Assembly: GCA_964479625.1 (NCBI GenBank) | Contig: CAYZMS010000004.1 | Location: 123,271-187,270 of the forward strand | Reading direction: 5' to 3' | Source: CAYZMS01 sp964479625 | GTDB lineage: Bacteria > Bacteroidota > Bacteroidia > Chitinophagales > Saprospiraceae | DNA length: 64,000 nt | Made by a program: the position numbers and the translations under genes | Part shown: positions 1 through 8,044 of the stretch, piece by piece | Numbering within the stretch: the first letter of the stretch is position 1 | Layout of the letters: each line of letters starts with the position of its first letter | The notes under the pieces: model-generated | What the model saw: only the letters and a program-made list of their open reading frames with translations | What the model was told of the DNA's origin: nothing | Databases searched by the model: none

Positions 1-1
1 C

Positions 2-910
2 TTCGGTGCGGGAATGGTTGAATTAGGCCAGCAAAACGATCAGGTGGTTGCACTTTGTGCTGATCTGACGGGCTCCTTGAGCCTGAATAAATTTGTGGAG
101 GAATACCCGGATCGTTTCATCCAATGTGGGATTTCTGAGGCGAATATGATGGGAATATCTGCCGGTTTGGCCACGGGAGGAAAGATTCCCTATGCCACGA
201 CCTTTGCCAATTTTGCTACCGGCCGGGTCTATGACCAGGTGCGGCAATCCATCGCCTACTCCCATAAAAATGTCAAAATCTGTGCCTCCCATGCTGGTTT
301 GACCCTTGGAGAGGATGGTGCTACGCATCAGATTCTGGAAGATTTGGGCATGATGAAAATGCTACCCGGGTTCACGGTTATCAACCCTTGTGATTACAAT
401 CAGACCAAGGCAGCCACTTTGGCTATTGCTGAACATTACGGTCCTGTTTATATGCGATTCGGTCGCCCAGGCTGGCCCGTTTTTATCCCAGAGGACCAAA
501 AGTTCGAAATTGGAAAGGCTTTACCCTTAAGTGAAGGATCCGATGTGAGCTTATTCGCAACCGGGCATATGGTCTGGCGGGCAGTGGAAGCCGCCAAACA
601 ACTGGAGAAGGAGGGAATCAGTGTAGACCTGATCAATATCCACACCATTAAACCCTTGGATGAAGAGGCCGTTTTAGATTCCATCAGCAAGACCGGGGCC
701 GTCGTTAGTGCCGAAGAGCATCAGCGCAATGGCGGGTTTGGAGAAAGTATCGCCGGCTTACTTGCCCGAAAACTGCCTACCCCTATGGAGTTCGTAGCGG
801 TTAATGATAGCTTTGGAGAAAGTGGTAAGGCAACGGAATTACTCGATAAATACGGGCTGGGTGTTTCGGATATTGTCCATGCGGTAAAGGCAGTTATTGA
901 ACGTAAATAG
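2..910 (+). CDS. Transketolase, C-terminal subunit (5' end cut off)
   Basis: This is the C-terminal half of a split transketolase, holding the pyrimidine-binding domain (about residues 1-165) and the transketolase C-terminal domain (about 175-295). The reading frame is open to the window edge, and the residues FGAG before the first Met match the usual TREGFGAG-type entry to this subunit, so the true start lies upstream. The motif GISEANMMG carries the glutamate that activates the thiamine cofactor in this family. The partner N-terminal subunit, which binds the diphosphate, is expected just upstream outside the window. Together they would run the non-oxidative pentose phosphate pathway in the cytoplasm. 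A 1-deoxyxylulose-5-phosphate synthase is less likely because that enzyme is a single long chain. Confidence 0.9.
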   Translation, partial: FGAGMVELGQQNDQVVALCADLTGSLSLNKFVEEYPDRFIQCGISEANMMGISAGLATGGKIPYATTFANFATGRVYDQVRQSIAYSHKNVKICASHAGLTLGEDGATHQILEDLGMMKMLPGFTVINPCDYNQTKAATLAIAEHYGPVYMRFGRPGWPVFIPEDQKFEIGKALPLSEGSDVSLFATGHMVWRAVEAAKQLEKEGISVDLINIHTIKPLDEEAVLDSISKTGAVVSAEEHQRNGGFGESIAGLLARKLPTPMEFVAVNDSFGESGKATELLDKYGLGVSDIVHAVKAVIERK

Positions 911-943
911 TACCATAGTCTGATCTTTTTTAATTACGAAGGA

Positions 944-980
944 ACCTGGCGGGGGCGGCATTTAGCTGTACTCGCCAGGT
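944..980 (+). repeat. Leader hairpin before the cystathionine gene
   Basis: An 8-bp inverted repeat, ACCTGGCG at 944-951 and CGCCAGGT at 973-980, sits in the 90-bp gap between the transketolase gene and the next gene. No T-run follows it, so it is not an obvious intrinsic terminator. I do not recognise a SAM riboswitch class in the leader. Confidence 0.35.
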
Positions 981-1000
981 ACGTTTAAAACCGTTTGTCT

Positions 1001-2146
1001 ATGAAATTTGGAACGAAGTGCATCCACGCGGGCGTATCACCCGACCCTTCTACCGGAGCTGTAATGACGCCCATCTACCAAACGTCTACCTATGCCCAGG
1101 AAGCTCCCGGTAAGCATAAGGGGTATGAATACGCCAGAACGCAGAACCCCACGCGCTCTGCCCTGGAAGCCAACCTGGCGGCTCTGGAAAACGGGGAACA
1201 AGCCGTTTCTTTTGCAAGCGGACTATCCGCCATGGATTCCGTCGTTCGGTTGTTCGATCCCGGAGACGAGATTATTGCTTCTAATGATCTGTACGGAGGT
1301 TCTTACCGGCAGCTAACAAAAATTCATGCCCGTTACGGCTTGAAAAGCCGCTTCATAGGTATGGAGGATCTGGGGGCCCTGGAGGCCGCCATTAGCCCAA
1401 ATACGAAATTACTCTGGGTAGAAACACCCACCAACCCAATGCTCAAATTGGTAGATCTCAGTGCTATTTGCCAATTGGCCCGCAACAAGGGGATCCTTAC
1501 CTGTGTAGATAACACCTTCGCTTCTCCCTATTTACAGAACCCACTCGACCTGGGGGCGGATATGGTAATGCACTCTGCTACCAAATACCTGGGGGGACAC
1601 TCGGATGTGGTGCATGGCGCGGTCATTGTGAAGGATCCCGCTATCGCAGAACGGCTTAGGTTTACGCAAAATGCCATCGGTGCCGTTCCAGGGCCACAGG
1701 ACTGCTTTTTGCTTTTGCGCGGTATAAAAACGCTGCACCTTCGCGTACAACGCTCTTGTGAAAATGCAAGGGCCATTGCTGAAATGCTCCACCAGCACCC
1801 CAAGGTGAAAACTACCTATTATCCAGGACTCAAACATCATCCGCAGCATGAATTGGCCAGCCGGCAAATGCGGGATTTTGGTGCTATGGTCTCTTTCGAT
1901 CTGCATGAAAACACCCTTGAAGAAGCTACCAAGGTACTGGCGAATACCAGTCTGTTTACCCTGGCTGAATCGCTCGGAGGGGTAGAATCCCTTATCGGTC
2001 ATCCCGCCAGCATGACCCATGCTTCTATCCCCAGGGAAGAACGCATAAAGGTAGGCTTGACCGATTCCTTAATTCGGCTTAGCGTCGGTGTAGAGGAAGT
2101 TGATGACCTGATCCGGGATCTCGAGCAGGCTCTGGCCAATTTATAA
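1001..2146 (+). CDS. Cystathionine gamma-synthase/gamma-lyase family PLP enzyme
   Basis: This is a full-length (381 aa) Cys/Met metabolism PLP-dependent enzyme. The ATG at 1001 is preferred to an in-frame TTG two codons earlier. The PLP-binding lysine is K195 in HSATKYLGGHSD, preceded by the phosphate-binding FASGLSAMDSV segment and the VDNTFASPYLQ strand that carries the PLP-stacking aspartate. The family covers cystathionine gamma-synthase (MetB), gamma-lyase and O-acylhomoserine sulfhydrylase, which sequence alone separates poorly. The short chain with SLGGVESLIGHPASMTH near the C-terminus fits the synthase/lyase branch. It is cytoplasmic, in methionine/cysteine interconversion. No other sulfur amino-acid genes lie beside it. 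Confidence 0.9.
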   Translation: MKFGTKCIHAGVSPDPSTGAVMTPIYQTSTYAQEAPGKHKGYEYARTQNPTRSALEANLAALENGEQAVSFASGLSAMDSVVRLFDPGDEIIASNDLYGGSYRQLTKIHARYGLKSRFIGMEDLGALEAAISPNTKLLWVETPTNPMLKLVDLSAICQLARNKGILTCVDNTFASPYLQNPLDLGADMVMHSATKYLGGHSDVVHGAVIVKDPAIAERLRFTQNAIGAVPGPQDCFLLLRGIKTLHLRVQRSCENARAIAEMLHQHPKVKTTYYPGLKHHPQHELASRQMRDFGAMVSFDLHENTLEEATKVLANTSLFTLAESLGGVESLIGHPASMTHASIPREERIKVGLTDSLIRLSVGVEEVDDLIRDLEQALANL

Positions 2147-2262
2147 GGTGTTGCCAATTAACCCATTGCTGTTCTGGCATTTGCTCTGGGCAAACGGAGT
2201 ACCGGCTGCCTCTAAAGGTAAGTGGAGAAAAAGAAATAATGCATTTTTTAAACAAAAAGTTT

Positions 2263-2270
2263 TATATTTG
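2263..2270 (+). promoter_or_regulatory. Bacteroidota-type -7 box, TATATTTG
   Basis: An exact match to TAnnTTTG lies 25 bp before the ATG at 2295, a suitable distance for a short leader. No good TTG -33 element is visible at the usual spacing, so the call rests on the -7 box and its position. Confidence 0.45.
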
Positions 2271-2294
2271 AAGTGATCGAAAAAAACGTGTATT

Positions 2295-3032
2295 ATGCGT
2301 TCGGGAATTGCTTTATTTATCAAACGAAACTGGTGGAGATTACTCATCGGTGTAGGACTGGCTTACGTTTGCCTGGATCCCAGAGTAAGCTTTCAGGTAC
2401 AATTTAACGGTTCGAATGCGCCTTTGGAACAGGAGATCGCGCCGCCTCTGCCTGTTCGAAAGAAAAAGCGCATCTACTTCACGGATGAACCCAGGCGTGT
2501 GCAGGCACGGGCCGAGGATCCGGTGATCGAGCGTTTCGACCTCGGACCGGCTTACCCAAAGATCACGTCCTCTCGCCTCCAGCCTTCCTGTAAAGATCAG
2601 GACCCGGTCCAGGTGCAACATTTTATTGATCGGTTTGCGGATGTCGTTAGGAATGAACAGGAAAAATTTGGCATTCCTCCCTCCATCATCCTTGCCAATG
2701 GTATTCTGCAAAGCCAGGCGGGCAGAGCCTCATTTGTGCGGGAAAGTAACAACTATTTTGCCCTACCCTGTACGGGAGACTGGACCGGTGATCAGACAAA
2801 TTCCCAAGAGGGTTATTGTATTCGGGTATACGAAACGGCATGGCGAAGTTTTAGGGATCATAGCCTGTATCTGACAAGCGGCAGTTATGCCGATGTAGTG
2901 AGCCAACTGCCTGCTGATGACTTCCGGCTTTGGGCTAAGGCTTTGGAAACCGTAGGTTTTTCGGCTCAAGCCAATTATGATAAGGTGCTGATCGAGTTGA
3001 TCGAAGAGCTTGAACTCTGGGCTCTGGATTAA
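2295..3032 (+). CDS. Membrane-anchored glucosaminidase-domain protein with altered catalytic site
   Basis: This is a 245-aa protein with an N-terminal signal anchor (about residues 10-27, WWRLLIGVGLAYVCL), a linker, and a glucosaminidase (FlgJ/LytG-like, GH73) domain from about residue 105 to the end. Family hallmarks are IPPSIILANGIL and the later NNYFAL and YETAWRSFRDHSLYL segments. Family members cleave the N-acetylglucosaminyl bond in peptidoglycan. The catalytic glutamate is normally in a motif like ILAQGILESGSG. Here the position reads ILANGILQSQAG, so residue 139 is Gln (CAA at 2709-2711). Activity may be lost or use another residue, and a cell-wall binding role is possible. It has its own promoter-like box upstream. 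Confidence 0.8.
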   Translation: MRSGIALFIKRNWWRLLIGVGLAYVCLDPRVSFQVQFNGSNAPLEQEIAPPLPVRKKKRIYFTDEPRRVQARAEDPVIERFDLGPAYPKITSSRLQPSCKDQDPVQVQHFIDRFADVVRNEQEKFGIPPSIILANGILQSQAGRASFVRESNNYFALPCTGDWTGDQTNSQEGYCIRVYETAWRSFRDHSLYLTSGSYADVVSQLPADDFRLWAKALETVGFSAQANYDKVLIELIEELELWALD

Positions 3033-3047
3033 GCGCTGCTGAAATGG

Positions 3048-3560
3048 TTAAAGAGCCCCCGGGTGTTTGTAGCGGTAATAACTTACACCGGCTCCGTACA
3101 CCCAGCCTACCCTGCCTTTCCGGGTTTTGATCTTTACCCAGGGTTCTTCCACTTCCATGCTGCCCAGGTTCACCTTTTCGGTAAAATCCGTACGCTCGTT
3201 AAGGAATAAGACTCGGTCATACAGTGCCAGCTTGTCGATCACATCCGAGGTAAGGCTGGGGTCCTTGCGAACATTGACCCCTTCGATGGAGACATACAAC
3301 CAGGTGGGATGGGGGTCTTTTTCAGCAGAAGGAGGGGTTGGTGGCGGCTCAAGGGGTTTATCCTCTACTGGTTTTTCAGCGGTTTTCAACTGGCTGCTGT
3401 CGATCAGGGTTTCGGCCGGTGAAACGACTTCTTCCTGCGGAGCATACCGGTTCCGTGTGCGATTGCATTTGTTTCCCGCCCAGATGAGAAAGCTTATTAA
3501 AAAAACAGCAATGACAAGCATTTCAATTCGAGGCAAAACGGAATTGCTGTTTTCACTCAT
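3048..3560 (-). CDS. SH3b-domain membrane protein
   Basis: This is a 170-aa protein starting at the Met of MSENSNSV; an upstream in-frame Met would put 17 charged residues before the membrane segment. It has one N-terminal transmembrane helix (about residues 13-30, MLVIAVFLISFLIWAG), a Pro/Glu-rich linker (EPPPTPPSAEKDP), and a bacterial SH3 domain (about 85-165) with VNVRKDPSLTSDVI and GRVGWVYGAGV. SH3b domains usually bind cell-wall peptides, so a periplasmic wall-binding role is inferred. It is convergent with the glucosaminidase-like gene, ending 16 bp away, which hints at a shared envelope theme. Substrate unknown. Confidence 0.75.
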   Translation of the reverse strand: MSENSNSVLPRIEMLVIAVFLISFLIWAGNKCNRTRNRYAPQEEVVSPAETLIDSSQLKTAEKPVEDKPLEPPPTPPSAEKDPHPTWLYVSIEGVNVRKDPSLTSDVIDKLALYDRVLFLNERTDFTEKVNLGSMEVEEPWVKIKTRKGRVGWVYGAGVSYYRYKHPGAL

Positions 3561-3703
3561 AATTCGTAAGTTTATTGTTTTGTCGCGGCACCTCTTTGAT
3601 ATTCCAGGCACATTTCTTTTAAAGAGCCTGGTCGAAGGGGCAGCCTTTGGTAGTCAACTCGATAAAATCAGAACGCTTAAGTGTAGAATAAAGTTAACAA
3701 TTA

Positions 3704-4804
3704 ATGAACAAACCGATAGCTCAATTGGCGCTTTACCTGACACCGGGCATTGGTGCAGTTACGGCCAGGAACTTAATTGCTTACTGCGGAGGGGCAGAGT
3801 TCGTTTTTTCTGCCAGCCGGGGGGAATTATTGTCCGTTCCGGGAGTGGGCGAGGCCATTGTTCATCAACTTCATACGGGGGATGCTTTACACCGGGCGGA
3901 ACAAGAGTATCGGAAATTGAGCGAACAGGGAGTTCGAATGATATCCTATCTGGACCCCGGTTACCCTGAACGTCTGAGACATTATCCGGATAGTCCTGTG
4001 CTGTTATTCGAAAGGGGAAAGGCTATTCTAAATGCTCCCCGAACACTGGCCATTGTGGGGACCCGCAAGCCGAGCCCAAGGGGGTTGATATTGGTGGAAA
4101 AGCTGGTCCGTGATCTAAGCCCTTATCAACCAATAATCATCAGCGGCTTGGCATATGGCATTGACGCAGCTGCGCATCGGGCCGCGATCGAAAATAATCT
4201 TCCTACCCTGGCCGTGCTTGCACACGGCTTCGATTATCTGTATCCGGCAGCTCATAAAGAACTGGCCAGCCGTATCCAGACCAGTGGAGGTGCATTACTT
4301 ACAGAATACCCCGGGCCGGTCAAGCCTGACCGGGAACGGTTTCCCATGCGCAACCGGATCGTAGCAGGCCTCTGTGATGCACTGATCGTTGTAGAAACGG
4401 GGCGGAGAGGAGGCTCAATGATCACGGCCAATATCGCCAACGACTACAGCAAGCACGTTTTTGCTATTCCCGGCAGAGTAGGGGACTTGACCTCAGCCGG
4501 TTGCAATCACCTGATAAAAGCGCATCGGGCAGATCTGCTGGAAAGTGCAGAAGACCTTTTATATCACCTTCAATGGGACCTTCCCGACTCCACCCAAAAC
4601 CAACAGGTGGAATTATTCGACCAAACAAGCCCTGAAGAACAGCAGGTATTGGCTATCTTGCATCAATTTGAAAAAGCCGATGCGGATACCCTTTGCCGAA
4701 GGAGCGGAAAGCCTCCTGGCGATCTCGCTGGTATTTTACTTGAGCTGGAATGCAAAGGGTTAATCCGTTCTGCCCCGGGGCAGCGCTATGTCCTGGTTAA
4801 ATAA
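3704..4804 (+). CDS. dprA: DNA-processing protein DprA
   Basis: This is a 366-aa DprA/Smf protein, which loads RecA onto incoming single-stranded DNA during natural transformation. The order is: an N-terminal helix-hairpin-helix region (about residues 10-60, LTPGIGAVTARNLI and LLSVPGVGEA), the Rossmann-like DprA core (about 80-290) with LAIVGTRKPSPRG, IIISGLAYGIDAAAHRAA, ERFPMRNRIVAGL and GGSMITANIAND, and a C-terminal winged helix (about 305-365). It is full length for the family. The next gene begins about 10 bp downstream, so the two may be co-transcribed. No other competence genes are in the window. Confidence 0.95.
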   Translation: MNKPIAQLALYLTPGIGAVTARNLIAYCGGAEFVFSASRGELLSVPGVGEAIVHQLHTGDALHRAEQEYRKLSEQGVRMISYLDPGYPERLRHYPDSPVLLFERGKAILNAPRTLAIVGTRKPSPRGLILVEKLVRDLSPYQPIIISGLAYGIDAAAHRAAIENNLPTLAVLAHGFDYLYPAAHKELASRIQTSGGALLTEYPGPVKPDRERFPMRNRIVAGLCDALIVVETGRRGGSMITANIANDYSKHVFAIPGRVGDLTSAGCNHLIKAHRADLLESAEDLLYHLQWDLPDSTQNQQVELFDQTSPEEQQVLAILHQFEKADADTLCRRSGKPPGDLAGILLELECKGLIRSAPGQRYVLVK

Positions 4805-4814
4805 TGTATTGGGT

Positions 4815-5939
4815 ATGAATTTTTGGGTTTTAATTTTCGGATTGTTTGCCATTGCTTCCTTAGCGGGCTGTAGTCCCCGGGCGGGGAATGAAATGGCGGA
4901 ACTTCCCGGGCCAGGGAAGAATGCCAAAAATATCATTCTAATGATTGGAAGTGGTATGGGAGCCACCCAGGTCACAGCGGGCATATATGCAAATGAGGAA
5001 GGCCAGTTAAATTTGGAACGCTTTCCCATCACCGGTTTGCAAAAATGCCATTCGACGGAAGGTTTGATCACAGATTCAGCCGCCGGAGCAACAGCCATTG
5101 CCTGTGGGGTGAAAACCTACAATGGCGCGATCGGAGTGGATGAAGACACCGTCCTGGTTCATTCCATTTTAAAGGAACTGAAAACAGCCAGTTATGCAAC
5201 AGGATTGGTGGTAACCTCAAAAATTCAGGATGCTATCCCTGCTGCCTTCTTCGCTCACGTTCAGCAAAGGCAGTTATATGAAGCGATTTCCCTTGATCTT
5301 TTAAACACAAAGGTGGACCTTATCATAGGAGGTGGAGAAAAATATTTTGATCAGCGAAGATTGGATGATCGAAATTTATTAGCAGAACTGGAAAACCAAT
5401 CCTATTACGTTTCCAATACGACCAAAGAAGGGTTCAATGACCTGCCCCTCACTGGTTACCGGGGCCTGGCCTATTTTACTGCAAAGGAGGAACCAGCTAC
5501 GGTCCTTCAGGGAAGAGACTACCTGGTTTCTGCCAGTGAATTTGGAGTAAAGTTCTTAAAAGCACGCAATGCCCCGGGCTTTTTTATGCTTATTGAAAAT
5601 GCGCAGATTGATTGGGGGGGGCATGCCAACAGCAGTGCATACATTACCTCAGAAGTACTGGATTTTGATAAGGCCATCGGGGCCATGCTGGATTTTGCAA
5701 TAGAGGATGGAGAAACCCTGGTCATTGTCACCGCCGATCACGAAACCGGTGGTTTTGCCATAAACCCGGGATCCTCCGGAGAGGATATACTATCGGGGTT
5801 TACCACCGATGGTGTTACCGGGGCTATGGTCCCTGTTTTTGCTTATGGCCCCGGTGCAGAATTATTCTCCGGGGTTTATGAAAACACCGGGATTTATTTT
5901 CGAATGCGAAAGGCCCTTGGCCTGGATACAGCACGGTGA
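4815..5939 (+). CDS. Alkaline-phosphatase-family lipoprotein, metal site altered
   Basis: A 374-aa PhoA-type alkaline phosphatase. I start it at 4815 because MNFWVLIFGLFAIASLAGC is a clean lipoprotein signal peptide; an earlier in-frame ATG at 4788 would overlap dprA. The nucleophile Ser88 is in TDSAAGATA, and ligands matching E322, D327 and H331 of E. coli PhoA (IENAQIDWGGHAN) and D369/H370 (TADHETGG) are present. Two ligands look lost. The Asp of the family motif IGDGMG is Ser46 (IGSGMG, codon 4950-4952), and the His of the usual GHTG near the C-terminus is Val334 (DGVTG, codon 5814-5816). It is either a catalytically weak or dead homologue or one with an altered metal set. It is expected to be membrane-tethered. 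Confidence 0.85.
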   Translation: MNFWVLIFGLFAIASLAGCSPRAGNEMAELPGPGKNAKNIILMIGSGMGATQVTAGIYANEEGQLNLERFPITGLQKCHSTEGLITDSAAGATAIACGVKTYNGAIGVDEDTVLVHSILKELKTASYATGLVVTSKIQDAIPAAFFAHVQQRQLYEAISLDLLNTKVDLIIGGGEKYFDQRRLDDRNLLAELENQSYYVSNTTKEGFNDLPLTGYRGLAYFTAKEEPATVLQGRDYLVSASEFGVKFLKARNAPGFFMLIENAQIDWGGHANSSAYITSEVLDFDKAIGAMLDFAIEDGETLVIVTADHETGGFAINPGSSGEDILSGFTTDGVTGAMVPVFAYGPGAELFSGVYENTGIYFRMRKALGLDTAR

Positions 5940-6056
5940 TTTTACCTTTACCAGTAGTTGCTTTCAGCTGGGCGTCATTTATTATAAGCCCTAAGGACTT
6001 GCCTAAAACTTTTTTCAGGGCCTCCGCATTATATATTCAACTTAAAGGAAAACCTT

Positions 6057-6929
6057 ATGATTGAATTACCCGTAGTTGAAGGAAAAGAAGAGCGTAAACG
6101 AAAACCCGACTGGTTGCGGGTTAAGCTTCCTATCGGGCCGAATTATAAAAAAGTCCGCTCCCTGGTAGATGAATACAACCTGCACACGATTTGTCAGAGC
6201 GGTAGTTGTCCTAATATGGGCGAATGCTGGGGAGCTGGCACGGCAACTTTTATGATCCTGGGAAATACCTGCACCCGTTCTTGTTCCTTTTGTGCTGTCA
6301 AAACCGGTCGCCCTCCTGAATACGATGAGGATGAACCCCGAAGGGTAGCAGAAGCCATTGACCTTATGGGAGTAAAACACGCGGTTATTACCTCGGTGAA
6401 CCGCGATGAACGGAAAGATCGGGGAGCAGAGATCTGGTACCAAACGGTCAGGGCGGTAAAGGAAAGAACTCCGGTGGTAACCATAGAAACGCTTATTCCG
6501 GATGTTAAGGCGACCTGGGATGCCCTGGAGCGCATGATCAGTGCTGGTCAAGAGGTGGTTTCTCATAATATGGAAACCATAGAATCGCTTTACCGGAAGG
6601 TTCGCCCACAGGCAAAGTACCACCGAAGCCTGGAACAGATAAAACGCACCAAAGAGTACGGCAAACGCACTAAATCAGGGATCATGGTAGGGCTTGGTGA
6701 AACAAAAGAAGAAGTCCTTAAAACCATGGATGACCTACGAGAGCACGGCTGTGATGTAATGACCATTGGGCAATACCTCCAACCTACCAAAATGCATTTG
6801 GATGTGGCAGCATTCATTCACCCGGATGTTTTTGCCTTTTATAAAGAGGAGGGCATGAAACGTGGTTTCGATTTTGTGGAAAGCGGGCCACTGGTGCGGT
6901 CTTCCTATCACGCAGAACGACATTTGTAG
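6057..6929 (+). CDS. lipA: Lipoyl synthase LipA
   Basis: This is a 290-aa radical SAM enzyme that inserts two sulfurs into protein-bound octanoyl groups to make lipoyl cofactor. The auxiliary iron-sulfur cluster cysteines are C46, C51 and C57 (CQSGSCPNMGEC). The radical SAM CxxxCxxC is C72, C76 and C79 (CTRSCSFC). The C-terminal RSSYHAE supplies the serine ligand of the auxiliary cluster. It is full length. Its product is needed by 2-oxoacid dehydrogenase complexes such as the one whose E1 is at 14650-16716. It is monocistronic, with a strong terminator 35 bp downstream. Confidence 0.97.
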   Translation: MIELPVVEGKEERKRKPDWLRVKLPIGPNYKKVRSLVDEYNLHTICQSGSCPNMGECWGAGTATFMILGNTCTRSCSFCAVKTGRPPEYDEDEPRRVAEAIDLMGVKHAVITSVNRDERKDRGAEIWYQTVRAVKERTPVVTIETLIPDVKATWDALERMISAGQEVVSHNMETIESLYRKVRPQAKYHRSLEQIKRTKEYGKRTKSGIMVGLGETKEEVLKTMDDLREHGCDVMTIGQYLQPTKMHLDVAAFIHPDVFAFYKEEGMKRGFDFVESGPLVRSSYHAERHL

Positions 6930-6962
6930 GGAAAAAATGAACTGGACTCGGCCTAAAAATTT

Positions 6963-7010
6963 AAGGGCTGCTCAAAACGAAGCAAGTGTTTTGAGCAGCC
7001 CTTTTGAATT
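6963..7010 (+). terminator. Intrinsic terminator after lipA
   Basis: A perfect 16-bp inverted repeat (arms 6963-6978 and 6988-7003, AAGGGCTGCTCAAAAC) with a 9-nt loop is followed by TT and a T-rich stretch. It lies between lipA and the convergent gene at 7084 and may serve both. Confidence 0.85.
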
Positions 7011-7083
7011 TTTTTGTGTTGAAGGCCTTTGGTAGTTGAAGAAATTCAGTCGAATTACCGGGGCGACCAACTGGATTCCTGAA

Positions 7084-7911
7084 TTAATTGCGTTTACCTA
7101 ATTGCAGGGTAAGGAACAGGTTGATAAACACATTAGTGTTTCCGGGATCATCGATTAAGTCGGATTCGACCATGATCGGAACATTTTGAAAGTAGAAATC
7201 TACCATGATGCCTGCCTCCAATGCCTTAATAAACTGATCGAAAGTACCCCAATCGAAATGCAGGGCAGCTTTCCCATGCAGCCCGGGGAGAAAGGATATT
7301 TCGTTTAATCCTTTGGTGAAGCTTGCAGCCCCGAAAATATAATCTACCTGACTATTAGGATTGAAGTTTAGGAAGCGTTCTTCATTTTCGGATGAAAATT
7401 TTTCCGTTCTAAAGATCGGCCCCCCATCCACCTGGTCATATCGCAAGACGAGGTAGTAGGGCTTCAAAATACCAAGTGATGGCCCACCCTCATAAGTGAA
7501 CCCAAAGGCAACCCCCCGCCGTCTCGCCTTTTCAGAGAGGTACCATTTTTGCCCGTATCCGGCTCTAAGGGCGAAAAAGTTATTTTGCTTTCCGTAAATG
7601 AATGACCGGAAATTAGTCCCAATAGCAGAGGCTGGAAAGTTCCGGCTTTGTTTGGTTTCCCGGGCATTCTTTATCTCTCCAAAATCGAAATGCCAGTAAG
7701 AGGTCTTGTAAAAGGTTTCTATATTCCCAATATCCATACCGAAAGCAAAGCCATTGGTGTGCAGGGTAAAATTAGCGGCAACTTCCTGGCTGTAGATAAA
7801 GCCTTTTTGGTCTTCATAGTTGTTTTCACCCAGGTTGAGCACTTCCTGCCCGGATAGAAGAGCAGGTATGATTAGGGTAATACCTAAGTGGATTACTGAT
7901 CGAAAGGACAT
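7084..7911 (-). CDS. Predicted outer-membrane beta-barrel protein, unknown function
   Basis: This is a 275-aa protein with an N-terminal signal peptide (MSFRSVIHLGITLIIPALLSG). The mature part is made of alternating hydrophobic/polar strands rich in aromatics (FALRAGYGQKWYL, VAFGFTYEGGPSLGI, YYLVLRYDQV) and ends in NVFINLFLTLQLGKRN, as seen in outer-membrane barrels. I cannot assign it to a named family. It is convergent with lipA, and a terminator lies between them. It is divergent from the deacetylase-like gene at 8045, so the shared 130-bp gap should hold both promoters. Confidence 0.7.
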   Translation of the reverse strand: MSFRSVIHLGITLIIPALLSGQEVLNLGENNYEDQKGFIYSQEVAANFTLHTNGFAFGMDIGNIETFYKTSYWHFDFGEIKNARETKQSRNFPASAIGTNFRSFIYGKQNNFFALRAGYGQKWYLSEKARRRGVAFGFTYEGGPSLGILKPYYLVLRYDQVDGGPIFRTEKFSSENEERFLNFNPNSQVDYIFGAASFTKGLNEISFLPGLHGKAALHFDWGTFDQFIKALEAGIMVDFYFQNVPIMVESDLIDDPGNTNVFINLFLTLQLGKRN

Positions 7912-8044
7912 GTATTTGAGGTTGATAATTTCTTGATTAATTTAACACTTTATAAGGAGAAAAGATAATTTGCTCCCCCACTGAATTTTAAAATTTACCG
8001 TGTTTGTCCGGAACCAAGCCAAATTCGGGCTTTATCTTTAATAG

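Noticed and set aside
911..1000. SAM riboswitch before the cystathionine gene
   Set aside because: Only one short stem is present, and the conserved cores of known SAM-binding RNAs are not visible.
1532..2020. 162-aa minus-strand ORF within the cystathionine gene
   Set aside because: It is antisense to a clear PLP enzyme and has no recognisable domain.
3127..3969. 280-aa ORF on the plus strand over the SH3b gene and the start of dprA
   Set aside because: It lies antisense to one well-supported gene and overlaps the start of another in a different frame, and its translation is Ser/Arg-rich with no family signature.
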